Source: Akkermansia muciniphila
GTDB lineage: Bacteria; Verrucomicrobiota; Verrucomicrobiia; Limisphaerales; BJHT01
DNA: 64,000 bases
NCBI GenBank assembly: GCA_945861535.1
Contig: CAMAUZ010000010.1
Coordinates: 1 to 64,000, forward strand
Reading direction: 5' to 3'
Position numbers and translations under genes: made by a program. Under the pieces are notes generated by a model. It searched no databases. It saw nothing but the letters and a program-made list of their open reading frames with translations, and was not told the DNA's origin. Each line of letters starts with the position of its first letter. The first letter of the stretch is position 1. Below, one piece after another: positions 42,801 to 51,821 of the stretch.

Positions 42801-44771
42801 GCCGCGGCCCACGCCGCAGACCGAGAGGCCGTTCAGTTCCTTGTTGGATTCGAGAATCTTGCCGCCGTGCCGGATCGACACGTAGCGCAGCACGCCGGAG
42901 TTGTCGTTGTCATCGCTGCCACCGAAACGGTGGACGTTCTGCCCGCCGAGGACCACGTCAGGCAGGCCTTCGAAGATGTCATACTTGGGACTGGCCGCCG
43001 CGCCGCCCGCGTCGCTCGGGGTGTTGAGCCCGGCCTTGCCCAGCAGGACGATGCCGCCCCAGAGACCGCGCTGGGTAAGCCCGAGGTTCGGCCACGCACC
43101 GGCGGTGCCGAGGTTGTCGGCTTCGGCGGTGAACACGATGGGGTTGTTGGCCGTGCCGTTCGCAAAGAGTTTGCCACCGGCGGTGATGAAGAGCGCGCCG
43201 AAGACGCCGGGCGCGCCGTCCTTGCCCTTGACGATGGTGCCGGCCTCGATGGTGAGCGTCTGGCCCTGCTTCACGTAGCAGTAGCCGTTGAGCACATAAA
43301 CATTGGTGCGCGACCAGCGGACGGTGGGGCCGGCCGCGGTGAGCGAGGCGTCGGTAACTTGCACGATGTTCGCCGGGGCGCGCTGCGGCGTGACGCCGAG
43401 CTGCGAGAGGGCCGTCCAGCCCGCGAGCCAGAGGTTGTTCTGATCAAACGCGCCCTTGAAGGCGGCGGATTGGAGGAAGCCATTGTTGGGCGCCATGAGG
43501 CTGCTGACCAAGGCGGGGCTGCCGGCCTGCGGACGCGGGTCCAGCCCGCCGTTGGCCGTGCGGCTGATGCCCATGAGCATCGGATCGGCGATGACGTTGC
43601 TGCGCGCGGTGTCGGTGAAGAGGACGTCGCTGTTCAAGACATTGAGGTTCGCGACCGTGTTGCCGGCGGTGAAGCCGAACCAGAGGTTTTCGCGGAAGTC
43701 GAGCAGCCCGCTGTTCAGGTGCGTGAGGGACTTCGCATCAATCGAAATGCCGCGCTGGGCGAAGTCGGTGAAGATGGAGTTGTAGAACCGGGGGGCGGCG
43801 AATTCGCGGATGGTGAACACGTTGTTGTTCGCACCACCGCTGCCCACGCCCGCGCCGATCAGCGTGGCGTTATAGACCGTGAAATTGGCGACGGGCGCCG
43901 CGCCGGTGGCGAGGCCGGTCGGCTCCCCGTTCAATTCGAAGCCCTTGTCGCGGGAGTCCGCGGCCTGGATGCCGAACCAGAACTGATGTTGCCCGCTGTG
44001 GCCCTGGTCGGCGTCGAACGCGTCGTCGTCGTTGAACGCGCTGACGAGGTAGCGGGTGTTGACCGTGCCGCCGAAGAACTCGAAGCCGTCGTCCGCCGTG
44101 GCGTAGGCCTCGATGAACTCGAGCGTCGTGCCGCGGCCCACGCCGCAGATCGAGAGGCCGTTCAGTTCCTTGTTGGACTCGAGGATTTTGCCGCCGTGCC
44201 GGATCGACACGTACCGCATCACGCCGGAGCTGTCGTTGTCATCGCCGCCGCCGAAACGATTGACGTTTTGCCCGCCGGTGACGACGTCGGGGAGGCCCTC
44301 GAAGATGTCATACTTGGGGCTGGCCGCCGCGCCGCCCGCGTCGCTCGGCGTGTTGAGCACGGCCTTGCCGAGCAGGACGATGCCGCCCCAGAGCCCGCGT
44401 TGCAGGAGGGTCAGATTCGGATAGGCGCCCGCCGTGCCGAGATTGTCCGCCTCGGCCGTGAAGACGATCGGGCCGCTGGGGGTGCCGTTGGCGAAAATCT
44501 TCGCGCCGGCGGTGATGAACAGCGCGCCGAAGACGCCGGGTGCGCCGTCCTTGCCCTTGATGATCGTGCCGGCCTCGATGGTGAGCGTCTGGCCCTGTTT
44601 CACATAACAGTAACCATTGAGCACGTAGGTGTTCGTGCGGGACCAGTGGATGCTGGGGCCGGCCGCGGTGAGCGTGGCATCGGTGACTTGCACCACATCG
44701 GCGAGAGATTTCTGACCCCACAGCGTTGCCGCCGCCAGCAAGGCCATGCTTCCAAGTTTTTTCAGTTTCAT
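39876..44771 (-). CDS. Large secreted PhoX/DUF839-like protein with duplicated N-terminal module
   Basis: 1631 residues with a signal peptide (MKLKKLGSMALLAAATLWGQ). Two nearly identical modules of about 440 residues follow (each begins VQVTDA-LTAAGP and contains VLNGYCYVKQGQTLTIEAGT, GGKILESNKELNGLS, FIEAYATADDGFEFFGG, FNDDDAFDADQG). They look like right-handed beta-helix modules. Next come an Ig-like domain (MANVAGATSFQWFKNGVAIP) and a PhoX/DUF839-type phosphatase-like region (FISLISVGDFAGTNPNGTPR, GTFTVLANHEINEASGIARR, LFMNGEEFSSESRAWAHI, GNLLIQEDVGNQSHNG, SGIIDMTAILGYRSYLIADQ). A second Ig-like domain and the shared C-terminal module ending RRFYRATPQP finish it. It probably acts outside the cell on phosphate esters; the assignment rests on motif style and is not proven. 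Confidence 0.85.
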   Translation of the reverse strand: MKLKKLGSMALLAAATLWGQKSLADVVQVTDATLTAAGPSIHWSRTNTYVLNGYCYVKQGQTLTIEAGTIIKGKDGAPGVFGALFITAGAKIFANGTPSGPIVFTAEADNLGTAGAYPNLTLLQRGLWGGIVLLGKAVLNTPSDAGGAAASPKYDIFEGLPDVVTGGQNVNRFGGGDDNDSSGVMRYVSIRHGGKILESNKELNGLSICGVGRGTTLEFIEAYATADDGFEFFGGTVNTRYLVSAFNDDDAFDADQGHSGQHQFWFGIQAADSRDKGFELNGEPTGLATGAAPVANFTVYNATLIGAGVGSGGANNNVFTIREFAAPRFYNSIFTDFAQRGISIDAKSLTHLNSGLLDFRENLWFGFTAGNTVANLNVLNSDVLFTDTARSNVIADPMLMGISRTANGGLDPRPQAGSPALVSSLMAPNNGFLQSAAFKGAFDQNNLWLAGWTALSQLGVTPQRAPANIVQVTDASLTAAGPTVRWSRTNVYVLNGYCYVKQGQTLTIEAGTIVKGKDGAPGVFGALFITAGGKLFANGTANNPIVFTAEADNLGTAGAWPNLGLTQRGLWGGIVLLGKAGLNTPSDAGGAAASPKYDIFEGLPDVVLGGQNVHRFGGSDDNDNSGVLRYVSIRHGGKILESNKELNGLSVCGVGRGTTLEFIEAYATADDGFEFFGGTVNTRYLVSAFNDDDAFDADQGYSGRNQFWFSIQSPDARDKGFELNGEPTGLATSAAPIANFAVYNATAIGAGVGSGGANNNVFTIREYAAPRFFNSIFTDYAQRGVSIDAKSGLHLTNGILKFENNLWFGFTAGNTVANLNVLNSDVLFTDTTRSNLIADPMLMGISRSATGMLDPRPQSASPALAGLAKTLPVDGFLTPVNFVGAFGSQNWAADWTALSAYGVLSTAGAATPGAPPQPVSPVFNTQPPVNTVVNAGGTVNLMANVAGATSFQWFKNGVAIPGANGPSLTLNNVRGSAGLDHTGPSSSRPPFQEAVDSGYAFISLISVGDFAGTNPNGTPRRAAGVMDGLGAYDNGNGTFTVLANHEINEASGIARRHGAKGAFVTKFIIAKSNLAVLDGSDLITNVYVFNTNTSVYALGTNVLMGRFCAADLPVPTAFFNAATGKGSQQKLFMNGEEFSSESRAWAHIATGPEAGNSWQLPRFGRASWENIVASPFAQDKTIVAGLDDDGTTDSQVYFYIGTKQATGTNEVEKAGLMNGSLYGVAVAGLAQEVAGTTSVQRNFTLFNLGDASNQTFDGLEIFGNTNGVTAFSRVEDGLWSLTNPRDFYFLTTASFALPSRLWRLRFNDIANPEMGGVIDMLLDGTEGVKMGDNLGLDNDGNLLIQEDVGNQSHNGKTWKYVLATDSLVLVSQHRPNLVTTGQPGFLTQDEEASGIIDMTAILGYRSYLIADQMHGGAGSFGAAGVPAGASITELVENGQLQLMVEVANGAYTLVAGNANGSVTSSVANVTITAPPVIGDTLFRNGLPGATVSSGGALTLAAPTNAIFGTGPLTYQWRINGTNILGANSLTLTLPSFQPADLGAYSLEVRNAAGQAVSMDVPVALVDGAYFGGVIINGPIGARYQVEFATVLGTPTVWTPLTTVTLPTSPYIYVDTTSSGAARRFYRATPQP
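42040..44696. repeat. Intragenic tandem duplication of about 1.32 kb
   Basis: Copy 1 spans about 43372-44696 and copy 2 about 42040-43371 on the minus strand. Protein identity is high throughout and long DNA stretches are identical, for example around 42242-42361 and 43568-43687. The unit is a multiple of three, so the frame is kept. Confidence 0.85.
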
Positions 44772-44957
44772 ACGTTAGTTTTTCCGGTGTTTAGGTTGGT
44801 TGACCGAGTGCTGCTTTCAGCACGCGACGATTGAACGCAACGCACGTTACGACCGCACTGCGGTTGAGTGACGATCCGGTGAAACCGGCGGCGAGGTCAT
44901 GGCTCTCCGATGGTGCCGCGCTCCTCGGGTGGCGCCGGGCGGCGGGCCGCGGCGGTT

Positions 44958-46970
44958 TCAGGCGTGGGCGGCCCGGAGCAGCGCGGTCGCGGGCAGGCGC
45001 GGCGCGACGTTTTCCGTGGCCGCTGTTTCCCGGGCGCGCCGCGCGGTGAACGGGAGTACGCCGCCCTCGCGATAGAGCGTGATGGAGACGTGCTCGTTGC
45101 GGCGGATGCAGTCTTTGATGGCGTCGGGGTGCCGCTCGCAGTGGAGCAGCGTTTTCCACGAGTAGATGTCCCGGGGTTTGTGGAAGTCGCTGTTGGCGAT
45201 GAAGGGCATGCGCTTGAGGCCCACGGGCGCGAAGATGTCGTTGCGGTTGGCGATCTCCCACGCGTCGAGCAGCGGCGCAAATTCGTCCTGATTCTCCCAC
45301 AGGAAGAGCGTGTTTTTCCCCCAGTCGCTTTTGAAAACGTGCGGATGCGAGGCGACGGCCAGCGCGCCTTGGGCGTGGAGTTGCGCGATGGTCTCGGGCA
45401 GGTCCAGCGCGGACGCGATGGGCATCTGCATGTCGATGCCGAGCAAATGGGCGGAGCTTTTCTTCGTCAGGCCGTCCTTGTTGAACTCGATGCCGGAGAG
45501 CACCAACATCCCATACTTGTTCCAAGCCCGGCGGCGTTCGCGCTCCAACACGTCGAAATATTCCGCGACCCGGCCCTCGGCCAGCACCAGCCGGCTCAGT
45601 TTGCTCAGTTTGCCAATCAGCCGCCGCGGATCAGTGAGATGGTCGGTGATGCAGATGCAGTGGAAACCCCGCACGCCGTAGAAGTCCACCAACTCCCGCA
45701 CGCTGAGCTTGCCGTCGGAGTAATCGCTGTGCATGTGGAAATCGCAGAGCAACGCCGGGCGGGCGGCGGAGTCTTCCAAGATCGCGGGCGCCAGGGAAAC
45801 ACCGGTGTCGGGCAGAACGTTCACGGCGCCGATCCCAAATTTCGACCAATCGCCCGCGTCGTCACAGTGAGTGAGGACCAGTTCCGCGATGCGCAGCGCG
45901 GCGGCGGGGCGGGAGACCCGGAGCAGGTTGGCCCGCCATTCGTGCCAGAGCAGGGAGCGCCGGGCAAAAACGCGATCGAGGATCTCCGGCACCTCGCGGT
46001 TGCGTTCGGCGACGGCGCCAAGGCCCAGTTGCTCGATGAGTTGCGCGTTGCCGGCCTCCTGGCCGGGGATGATCTGGTTGATGATCATCGGGCAGCGCGC
46101 CGCAATGGCTTCTTGCACCATCGCCCCGCCGGCCTTGCCGACAAGAACATGGTGCGAAAGCAGCAGCGCGGGCATCTGGTCGGTCCAGCCGAGCACCCGC
46201 ACGCGTCCGCTGCGGTCGCGGAAGCGTTCTTGCAACTCCGCCTTCAGCTCCGCATCCCGCCCGGTCGTGATGGTGAGATGCACCCGCTCATTGTCCAGCA
46301 GGCGGTCCAGCACCTTGCCGTACTTCTTCTTACCGTGATTGATCACATAGAGGAGCTTGATCGGGCCGGCCTCGGTGAGCGGAAGCGGCACGCTCTCCGG
46401 CGCGGCGAACTGGGGGCTGACCGGAAAACCGAGCGGATGGATGCGCGCCGGGTCCACGCCCGCCGCGCGCAACACGACGGCGGTAGGCTCGTTCGCGACC
46501 ACATAGACATCGCTGGGCGCGCGATGCCACGCGGCATTCACGGAGATGGAGTCGGTGACGATGGTGATGAACCGGAATGGCTTCTCGAAATGGTCGCGGA
46601 ACAGTTCCTTCATGATCGCCGCGTAGGCCGGGTAGGTCGAAACCACGCAGTCGGGCTGGGTTACGCGCAGCACATCCCCGAGCGCCACGCGCAGCCGCGT
46701 GAGTCCGCCGATGCCGCTGTCGGCGAACGACGCGTTATCGAGCAGCGAGTAGATGCCCTGCCAGAGCGTGGGGGCATAGCGCACCATGCCGAGATGCGCC
46801 TTTTTCACGAGGGTGTTCAACCGTCCGTAAGTGCTCTCGAAGAGATCCAGCACTTCGACCTGCACCGCAGGCGACACGAGTTCCAACGCCTCGCGGAGAT
46901 TGCGCGCGGCCGAGTTATGACCTTCACCAAATCCGGCGGTGAGAATGAGCACCTTCTTAACCTTCTTCAT
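44958..46970 (-). CDS. Fusion protein: MGDG synthase-type glycosyltransferase + PHP phosphoesterase
   Basis: 670 residues. Residues 1-390 are a GT28-type glycosyltransferase of the MGDG synthase/UgtP kind: VLILTAGFGEGHNSAARNLR at the N-terminus, DCVVSTYPAYAAIMKELF, ITIVTDSISVNAAWHR, LLYVINHGKKKYGKVLDRLL, HHVLVGKAGGAMVQEAIAAR and CPMIINQIIPGQEAGN for the sugar-nucleotide half. From about 405 a PHP domain carries the metal-binding motifs DFHMHSDYSDGKLS, CITDHLTD, SGIEFN, VASHPHVFKSDWG and ANSDFHKPRDIYSW. There is no signal peptide. The GT half predicts glycosylation of diacylglycerol or a similar lipid at the cytoplasmic membrane, and the PHP half predicts phosphate-ester hydrolysis. Position between the PhoX-like and phytase-like genes suggests a link to phosphate stress. 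Confidence 0.88.
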   Translation of the reverse strand: MKKVKKVLILTAGFGEGHNSAARNLREALELVSPAVQVEVLDLFESTYGRLNTLVKKAHLGMVRYAPTLWQGIYSLLDNASFADSGIGGLTRLRVALGDVLRVTQPDCVVSTYPAYAAIMKELFRDHFEKPFRFITIVTDSISVNAAWHRAPSDVYVVANEPTAVVLRAAGVDPARIHPLGFPVSPQFAAPESVPLPLTEAGPIKLLYVINHGKKKYGKVLDRLLDNERVHLTITTGRDAELKAELQERFRDRSGRVRVLGWTDQMPALLLSHHVLVGKAGGAMVQEAIAARCPMIINQIIPGQEAGNAQLIEQLGLGAVAERNREVPEILDRVFARRSLLWHEWRANLLRVSRPAAALRIAELVLTHCDDAGDWSKFGIGAVNVLPDTGVSLAPAILEDSAARPALLCDFHMHSDYSDGKLSVRELVDFYGVRGFHCICITDHLTDPRRLIGKLSKLSRLVLAEGRVAEYFDVLERERRRAWNKYGMLVLSGIEFNKDGLTKKSSAHLLGIDMQMPIASALDLPETIAQLHAQGALAVASHPHVFKSDWGKNTLFLWENQDEFAPLLDAWEIANRNDIFAPVGLKRMPFIANSDFHKPRDIYSWKTLLHCERHPDAIKDCIRRNEHVSITLYREGGVLPFTARRARETAATENVAPRLPATALLRAAHA

Positions 46971-47057
46971 GGCGGTTTCTTTTTAGCGTGGCGCGGGCAG
47001 GTCACATTCCGGCGGCGGCGGCGCAACGATTGGGTGAAACCGCGCTGCCACCGGCGA

Positions 47058-47140
47058 GGTAGGGCGCGGCTGTCCGCAGCGCGCCGCTTGGGGCGGTGAC
47101 ACCCACCACGGCGGCGTGCTGCGGACAGCCGCGCCCTACC
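47058..47140. repeat. Inverted repeat element, 23-bp perfect arms
   Basis: GGTAGGGCGCGGCTGTCCGC plus three bases at 47058-47080 is the exact complement of 47118-47140, around a 37-bp loop. It lies in the divergent gap 46971-47349 between the GT-PHP fusion and the phytase-like gene, which otherwise shows no gene. Confidence 0.85.
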
Positions 47141-47349
47141 ACCATCGGATTCGGGAGCCGCGGCGCGCGGCCGCGGACAGTTTGCCAGAACGTCACGACG
47201 CCTCCCTTTGTTCGTAACGTATCACCCCCACCGTGCGCCCCGAATGGCGGGCGGAGTACGCGGCAGGGTGCCGGGATGGGTGTGCTCCCATGATGTTGGC
47301 TGCGGCTGCCGTGGCTCCGTCCGCCAGTTCTCAAACTGACGCCACCACT

Positions 47350-50300
47350 ATGAAACTACCCTCCTGCCATCTGCTCCTCCTCCTCGCCCTGCTCGCGCCG
47401 TCATTCGTCGCGCGGGCGGCCCTGACTCCGCTCGCCACCATCACGTCCCACCCGGGCGGGGGCGAGATCCAGTCCTACGACAAGTTCAACAAAATCCTCA
47501 TCGGCACGATCAACGGCGGCGTGGAGTTCTACAGCCTCGCCAATCCCGCCGCGCCCGTGCTGCTCGGGACCAACGACCTCACCGGAGTGTTCTCGTTGCC
47601 CAACACGCTCGGCAACGTGAGCAGCGTGGCCGTGGACCCGATGGGCCGCGGCGTGGGTGTCGCGCTTTGCATCCCGACGGTGAACGACGCGGTGCCCGGT
47701 AAACTGGTGTTCTTCAATCTCGTCACCCGCGCGACGCTCCGCGTGGTGGATGTGGGCTACCACCCCGACATGGTCACGTTCACGCCCGACGGCGCGAAGG
47801 TGCTCGTGGCCAACGAAGGCGAGCTGGTCAGCAACGGCACGGTGGACCGCCCCGGTTCCCTGAGCGTCGTGACCGTCCCCTATCCGGCCGGGCCGCTGTT
47901 GCGCCTCACGGAAGTCATGTCCAGTTCACTGGCCGTGACCGCAGACTGGTTCGAGCTGGTCAATCTCGGCGACACGCCCGTGGACCTGACGGGTTTCCGC
48001 ATGGATGACGGCAGCTTCCTCTTTGGCTCCGGCGTCGCGCTGACCTTTGGGGGTTTCGGCGGAACCACGCAGTTGCAACCGGGTGAAACCGCCGTGTTCA
48101 CAGAGTCCACAGATCTCGCCGCCTTCCGCGCGACGTGGAAACTGCCCGCCGCGGTCAAAATCGGCTCCTACGGCGGCAGTGGTGTCGGACTGAGTTCGGG
48201 CGGCGACGGCGTGGTTTTGTTCAATGCGGCGGGCGTAGAGCAGCACCGGGTGAGCTTCAGCACCGCGACGTCGGGCCGGAGCTTTTACTGGGAGTATGAT
48301 GCCGCCGGCAATCTGCTTACGGCGCCGGGCGGCACCTTCAGCATCGCCGACGTCAATGGCGCATTCCGCAGCACGGGTGCGACACCAGACTTCGGTTCGC
48401 CGGGCGTGGTGAACCGGACTGACGTGCCGATGCCGGCGGTGGTCACGGTGGATTTCCAAGGCGTCAACCTCAGCGCCGCGCGCATCAACCCGCTCTACAC
48501 CACGACGAACGCGGCGAATGCCTACCTCGACATCGAGCCCGAGTATATCACCGTCAGCGGCGGCAAGGCCTACGTCACGCTTCAGGAAAACAACGCGGTG
48601 GGCGTGTTCAACCTGGCCACCAACGGCTGGGAAGCAGTGCTCCCGCTGGGCAGCATCAACCAGCTCATCGACGCCTCCGAGAAGGACGGCATCCGCATTG
48701 ATGACACCGTGACGGGCCTGCCGATGCCCGACGCCATCGCGAGCTTCACCGTCGGCGGCCAGACCTACTTCGTCACCGCGAACGAGGGCGATGCCCGCGA
48801 CGACAACGCGCTGCTGGGCCGCCGCACGGAGGAAGCGCGTGTGAGCGCCGTGACCGCGCAAATCGAGCCCGCCTACCTCGCGCAGCTCAACGCCTTCTAT
48901 CAGGGCATCATCACTCAGAACGTCACCCATGTGAACGCGCTGGGTGACTTGCGCGTGTCCAAGTTCGACGGTCTCAACGGCGGCGGGCTCATCACCAACC
49001 TCGTGATGTATGGCACGCGCAGCTTCTCCATCTACACCGCGTCAGGCGTGCGGGTCTTCGACTCTGGCTCCCAGTTCGAGCACATCATCGCGGCCCGCAA
49101 CCCCGCGCTCTTCAACACGGACAGCGGCCTGCCCAGCAACGTGGACAAGCGCTCCGACAGCAAAGGCCCCGAGCCGGAAGGCGTCGCGGTGGGCGAAATC
49201 AACGGACGCCTCTACGCCTTCATCGCGCAGGAGCGCGCGGGTGGCCTGTTCCAGTTCGACGTGACCAATCCGACGAATGCCTTCTTCGTGGACTACCGCA
49301 ACACCACGGCCAGCCCGCGCCATGTCTCGCCGGAAAGCGTGCTGTTTATCGCCGCGAGCGACAGCCCGACGGGCAACCCGCTCGTGCTCGTGGGTTATGA
49401 GTTGAGCAGCGACATCCAAATCTTCGACGTGACCACCACGCCGCCCGTCATCGTGCAGGCTCCGCGCAATACTTCCGGCAGCCCTGGCGGCACGGCAACG
49501 TTCAGCGTCGGAGCCATCGGCAGCGGCCTCAACTATCAATGGCTGCGCAACGGCACGCCCCTCGCGGGGGCGACGAACGCCGCCTACACTGTGGCGAATG
49601 TGACGACGGCCGGGCATTACTCGGTGGTCGTGAGCACGCCAAACAACGGCTCGGTCGCCAGCCCGGCGGCGACGCTCACGGTGGTGCCCGCGCAGTTCGC
49701 CGGTGCCGCCAACCACGGCCTGGTCGGCGTGGGCCGCATCCCGGCTGACTCCTTCGACAAGCTCGGTGCGAACGTGGACACCCTCGGCGGCATCTTCTCC
49801 GCCGGCTACTTCGACCAGCACTCGTGGTTCCGCACCGGCGCACCCGGCAGCCACACCTACGGCGGCAACCTCTATGCGCTGCCGGACCGCGGCTTCGGCG
49901 ACGGGGCGGAAGACTACCACCCGCGGGTGCAAACGCTCGCGCTTACCGTCACCCCTGCGCCGACCACCGGCAGCGGCCTCCCGCAGAACCAGATCGTGAT
50001 GAGCAACAGCGCGACGCTGGTGTTCACCTACACGAACGCTTCCTCCGTCGTGACCAACTTCACCGGCTTCAACGCGGATGACGCGAGCAACGGCGTCTTC
50101 CCGCAGAGCACGCCCGGCGGCAAGGGTCAGGGCCGCCGCAGCCTCGACGGCGAGGGCATCGTCCGCACGCGCGACGGGGGCTACTGGATCAGTGACGAAT
50201 ACGGCCCGCTGATTCTGCGCTTCGACAGCAACGGCGTGCTGCAAAGCTCCCTGCCCATCCCGGCCTCGCTCCAACCGCAGCGCGGCGGCACCAACCTCTT

Positions 50301-51534
50301 CCAGGCCGCCAGCACGGTGAACACCTCCGGTCGCCGCCCGAACCGCGGCCTCGAGGGCCTCTCGATCACGCCCGACGGCCGGCGGCTCTTTGCCATGCTC
50401 CAAAGCCCGACCATCCAGGACGGCGGCGCGAACAACCTCAGCCAGAACACCCGCCTCCTGGTGTATGACCTCGAGGCCGGCAGCCCGACACAGAATCAAG
50501 TCATCGGTCACTACGTTTACCAGCTCACGCTGCTGGGCAGCACGACGACCAACCGCCACACGCCCGTCAGCGCCATCTTCGCCTTGAACGACCGCCAACT
50601 GCTCGTGCTCGAACGCGACGGCATCGGCCTCGGCGGCACGGCGGGCGCGCCCATCTACAAGCAGGTGGTCCTCGCCGACCTCACCAGTGCGACCAGCCTC
50701 ATCGGCACCGGCTACGACCTGCCGCTCGGCACCGTGGGACAATCCAACCTCCCGCTGGGCCTGACCCTGTCCGGCGTGGTGCCGGTCGCCCGCCACGATT
50801 TCGTGAGCCTCATTGACACGAACCAACTCGCGCGCTTCGGCCTCAATGCTGACGCCACCCGCGACACCAATTCCATCACCGAGAAGTGGGAAGCCGTCAC
50901 CCTCGTCCCGCTCAACGATCCAGCTACGCCCGACGACTACCTCATGCTCGTGGGCAACGACAACGACTTCAAAGCCTCGGTGGTCCATCACAACGGCGTG
51001 CCCGTGGGCACCAACACCGTGGTCCTCGACACAATGCTGCTGGCCTGGCGCGTGACGCTGCCGGGCTACGACGGCCCGCTGGTGCCGAAGTTCCGCACGC
51101 CGCCTGCCTCCTTCGCCGGCGCGGCCGGTGGCGCGGTGAACCTGACTGCGGGCGCCGTGGCGGATGGTGCGCTGGCCTTCCAGTGGTTCCGCGACGGCAT
51201 CGCCATCACCGACGCGACCAACGCGACCTACAGCATCACGTCGGTGCAACCCGCACACGTCGGCAATTACACCGTGGCCGTGCAGAGCGCGTTCGGCTCC
51301 GTGACGAGCGGCAACGCCAGCGTGGCGACCGTCGAGACGGCGTTCTTTGGCGGCATCAGCGTGGAGAGTCCGGCCGGGGCGCGCTTCACATTCCAATCCC
51401 TTGACACCCTGGGTGCCACCAACACCTGGCAGAGCCTGGATAATGTCATCCATCCCGGTGGCCGGCAGCTCTACATCGACACCACGTCCCCTGCGGTCCA
51501 GCGCCGCTTCTTCCGCGCCCTGCCAACCCCGTAA
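47350..51534 (+). CDS. Secreted phytase-like protein with nested lamin-tail domain
   Basis: 1394 residues from the ATG at 47350, which starts the leader MKLPSCHLLLLLALLAPSFV. Domain order: choice-of-anchor I beta-propeller (YHPDMVTFTPDGAKVLVANE, then LDIEPEYITVSGGKAYVTLQ and ENNAVGVFNLATNG), interrupted by a lamin-tail domain at about 180-360 (LTEVMSSSLAVTADWFELVN, DLTGFRMDDGSFLF); Ig-like domain (GGTATFSVGAIGSGLNYQWL); esterase-like phytase domain (RSLDGEGIVRTRDGGYWISD, EYGPLILRFDSNG, NRGLEGLSITPDGRRLFAML); second Ig-like domain; and the C-terminal module shared with the PhoX-like protein (AFFGGISVESPAGARF to RRFFRALPTP). It probably releases phosphate from phytate or other esters outside the cell. 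Confidence 0.87.
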   Translation: MKLPSCHLLLLLALLAPSFVARAALTPLATITSHPGGGEIQSYDKFNKILIGTINGGVEFYSLANPAAPVLLGTNDLTGVFSLPNTLGNVSSVAVDPMGRGVGVALCIPTVNDAVPGKLVFFNLVTRATLRVVDVGYHPDMVTFTPDGAKVLVANEGELVSNGTVDRPGSLSVVTVPYPAGPLLRLTEVMSSSLAVTADWFELVNLGDTPVDLTGFRMDDGSFLFGSGVALTFGGFGGTTQLQPGETAVFTESTDLAAFRATWKLPAAVKIGSYGGSGVGLSSGGDGVVLFNAAGVEQHRVSFSTATSGRSFYWEYDAAGNLLTAPGGTFSIADVNGAFRSTGATPDFGSPGVVNRTDVPMPAVVTVDFQGVNLSAARINPLYTTTNAANAYLDIEPEYITVSGGKAYVTLQENNAVGVFNLATNGWEAVLPLGSINQLIDASEKDGIRIDDTVTGLPMPDAIASFTVGGQTYFVTANEGDARDDNALLGRRTEEARVSAVTAQIEPAYLAQLNAFYQGIITQNVTHVNALGDLRVSKFDGLNGGGLITNLVMYGTRSFSIYTASGVRVFDSGSQFEHIIAARNPALFNTDSGLPSNVDKRSDSKGPEPEGVAVGEINGRLYAFIAQERAGGLFQFDVTNPTNAFFVDYRNTTASPRHVSPESVLFIAASDSPTGNPLVLVGYELSSDIQIFDVTTTPPVIVQAPRNTSGSPGGTATFSVGAIGSGLNYQWLRNGTPLAGATNAAYTVANVTTAGHYSVVVSTPNNGSVASPAATLTVVPAQFAGAANHGLVGVGRIPADSFDKLGANVDTLGGIFSAGYFDQHSWFRTGAPGSHTYGGNLYALPDRGFGDGAEDYHPRVQTLALTVTPAPTTGSGLPQNQIVMSNSATLVFTYTNASSVVTNFTGFNADDASNGVFPQSTPGGKGQGRRSLDGEGIVRTRDGGYWISDEYGPLILRFDSNGVLQSSLPIPASLQPQRGGTNLFQAASTVNTSGRRPNRGLEGLSITPDGRRLFAMLQSPTIQDGGANNLSQNTRLLVYDLEAGSPTQNQVIGHYVYQLTLLGSTTTNRHTPVSAIFALNDRQLLVLERDGIGLGGTAGAPIYKQVVLADLTSATSLIGTGYDLPLGTVGQSNLPLGLTLSGVVPVARHDFVSLIDTNQLARFGLNADATRDTNSITEKWEAVTLVPLNDPATPDDYLMLVGNDNDFKASVVHHNGVPVGTNTVVLDTMLLAWRVTLPGYDGPLVPKFRTPPASFAGAAGGAVNLTAGAVADGALAFQWFRDGIAITDATNATYSITSVQPAHVGNYTVAVQSAFGSVTSGNASVATVETAFFGGISVESPAGARFTFQSLDTLGATNTWQSLDNVIHPGGRQLYIDTTSPAVQRRFFRALPTP

Positions 51535-51821
51535 GGCGGCCGCTCCACGGGCCGCCTGGCGCACTGGCCGGGCGGCCCGCTTATCGTTCCACCTCGTTCT
51601 TGGCCATGGCAACGGGGTGTCGGGTCGCAGGTTCAAAGCAAGAGCGCCGCAGCGAAGGCGCTGCCGAACCGGAACGCTTCCAGTTCGCTTTTCAATTTCC
51701 GCCCATCGTGTTGTTGGGCGGGGTGGGTTCCGGCCTGAAACCCGTGCGCCGGGTCGGGGCCCACCAGTTTCGCTTTTTGCTCGGCGGCGGTGCGGATGGA
51801 ACGGGGGGAACGGAAACCGCG

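Noticed and set aside
40530-44834. 1434-codon plus-strand frame
   Set aside because: Antisense to the PhoX-like gene and repeats its internal duplication; composition is that of a shadow frame.
51536-51558. Terminator after the phytase-like gene
   Set aside because: A 7-bp GC stem is present but no T-run follows, so it is not convincing as an intrinsic terminator.
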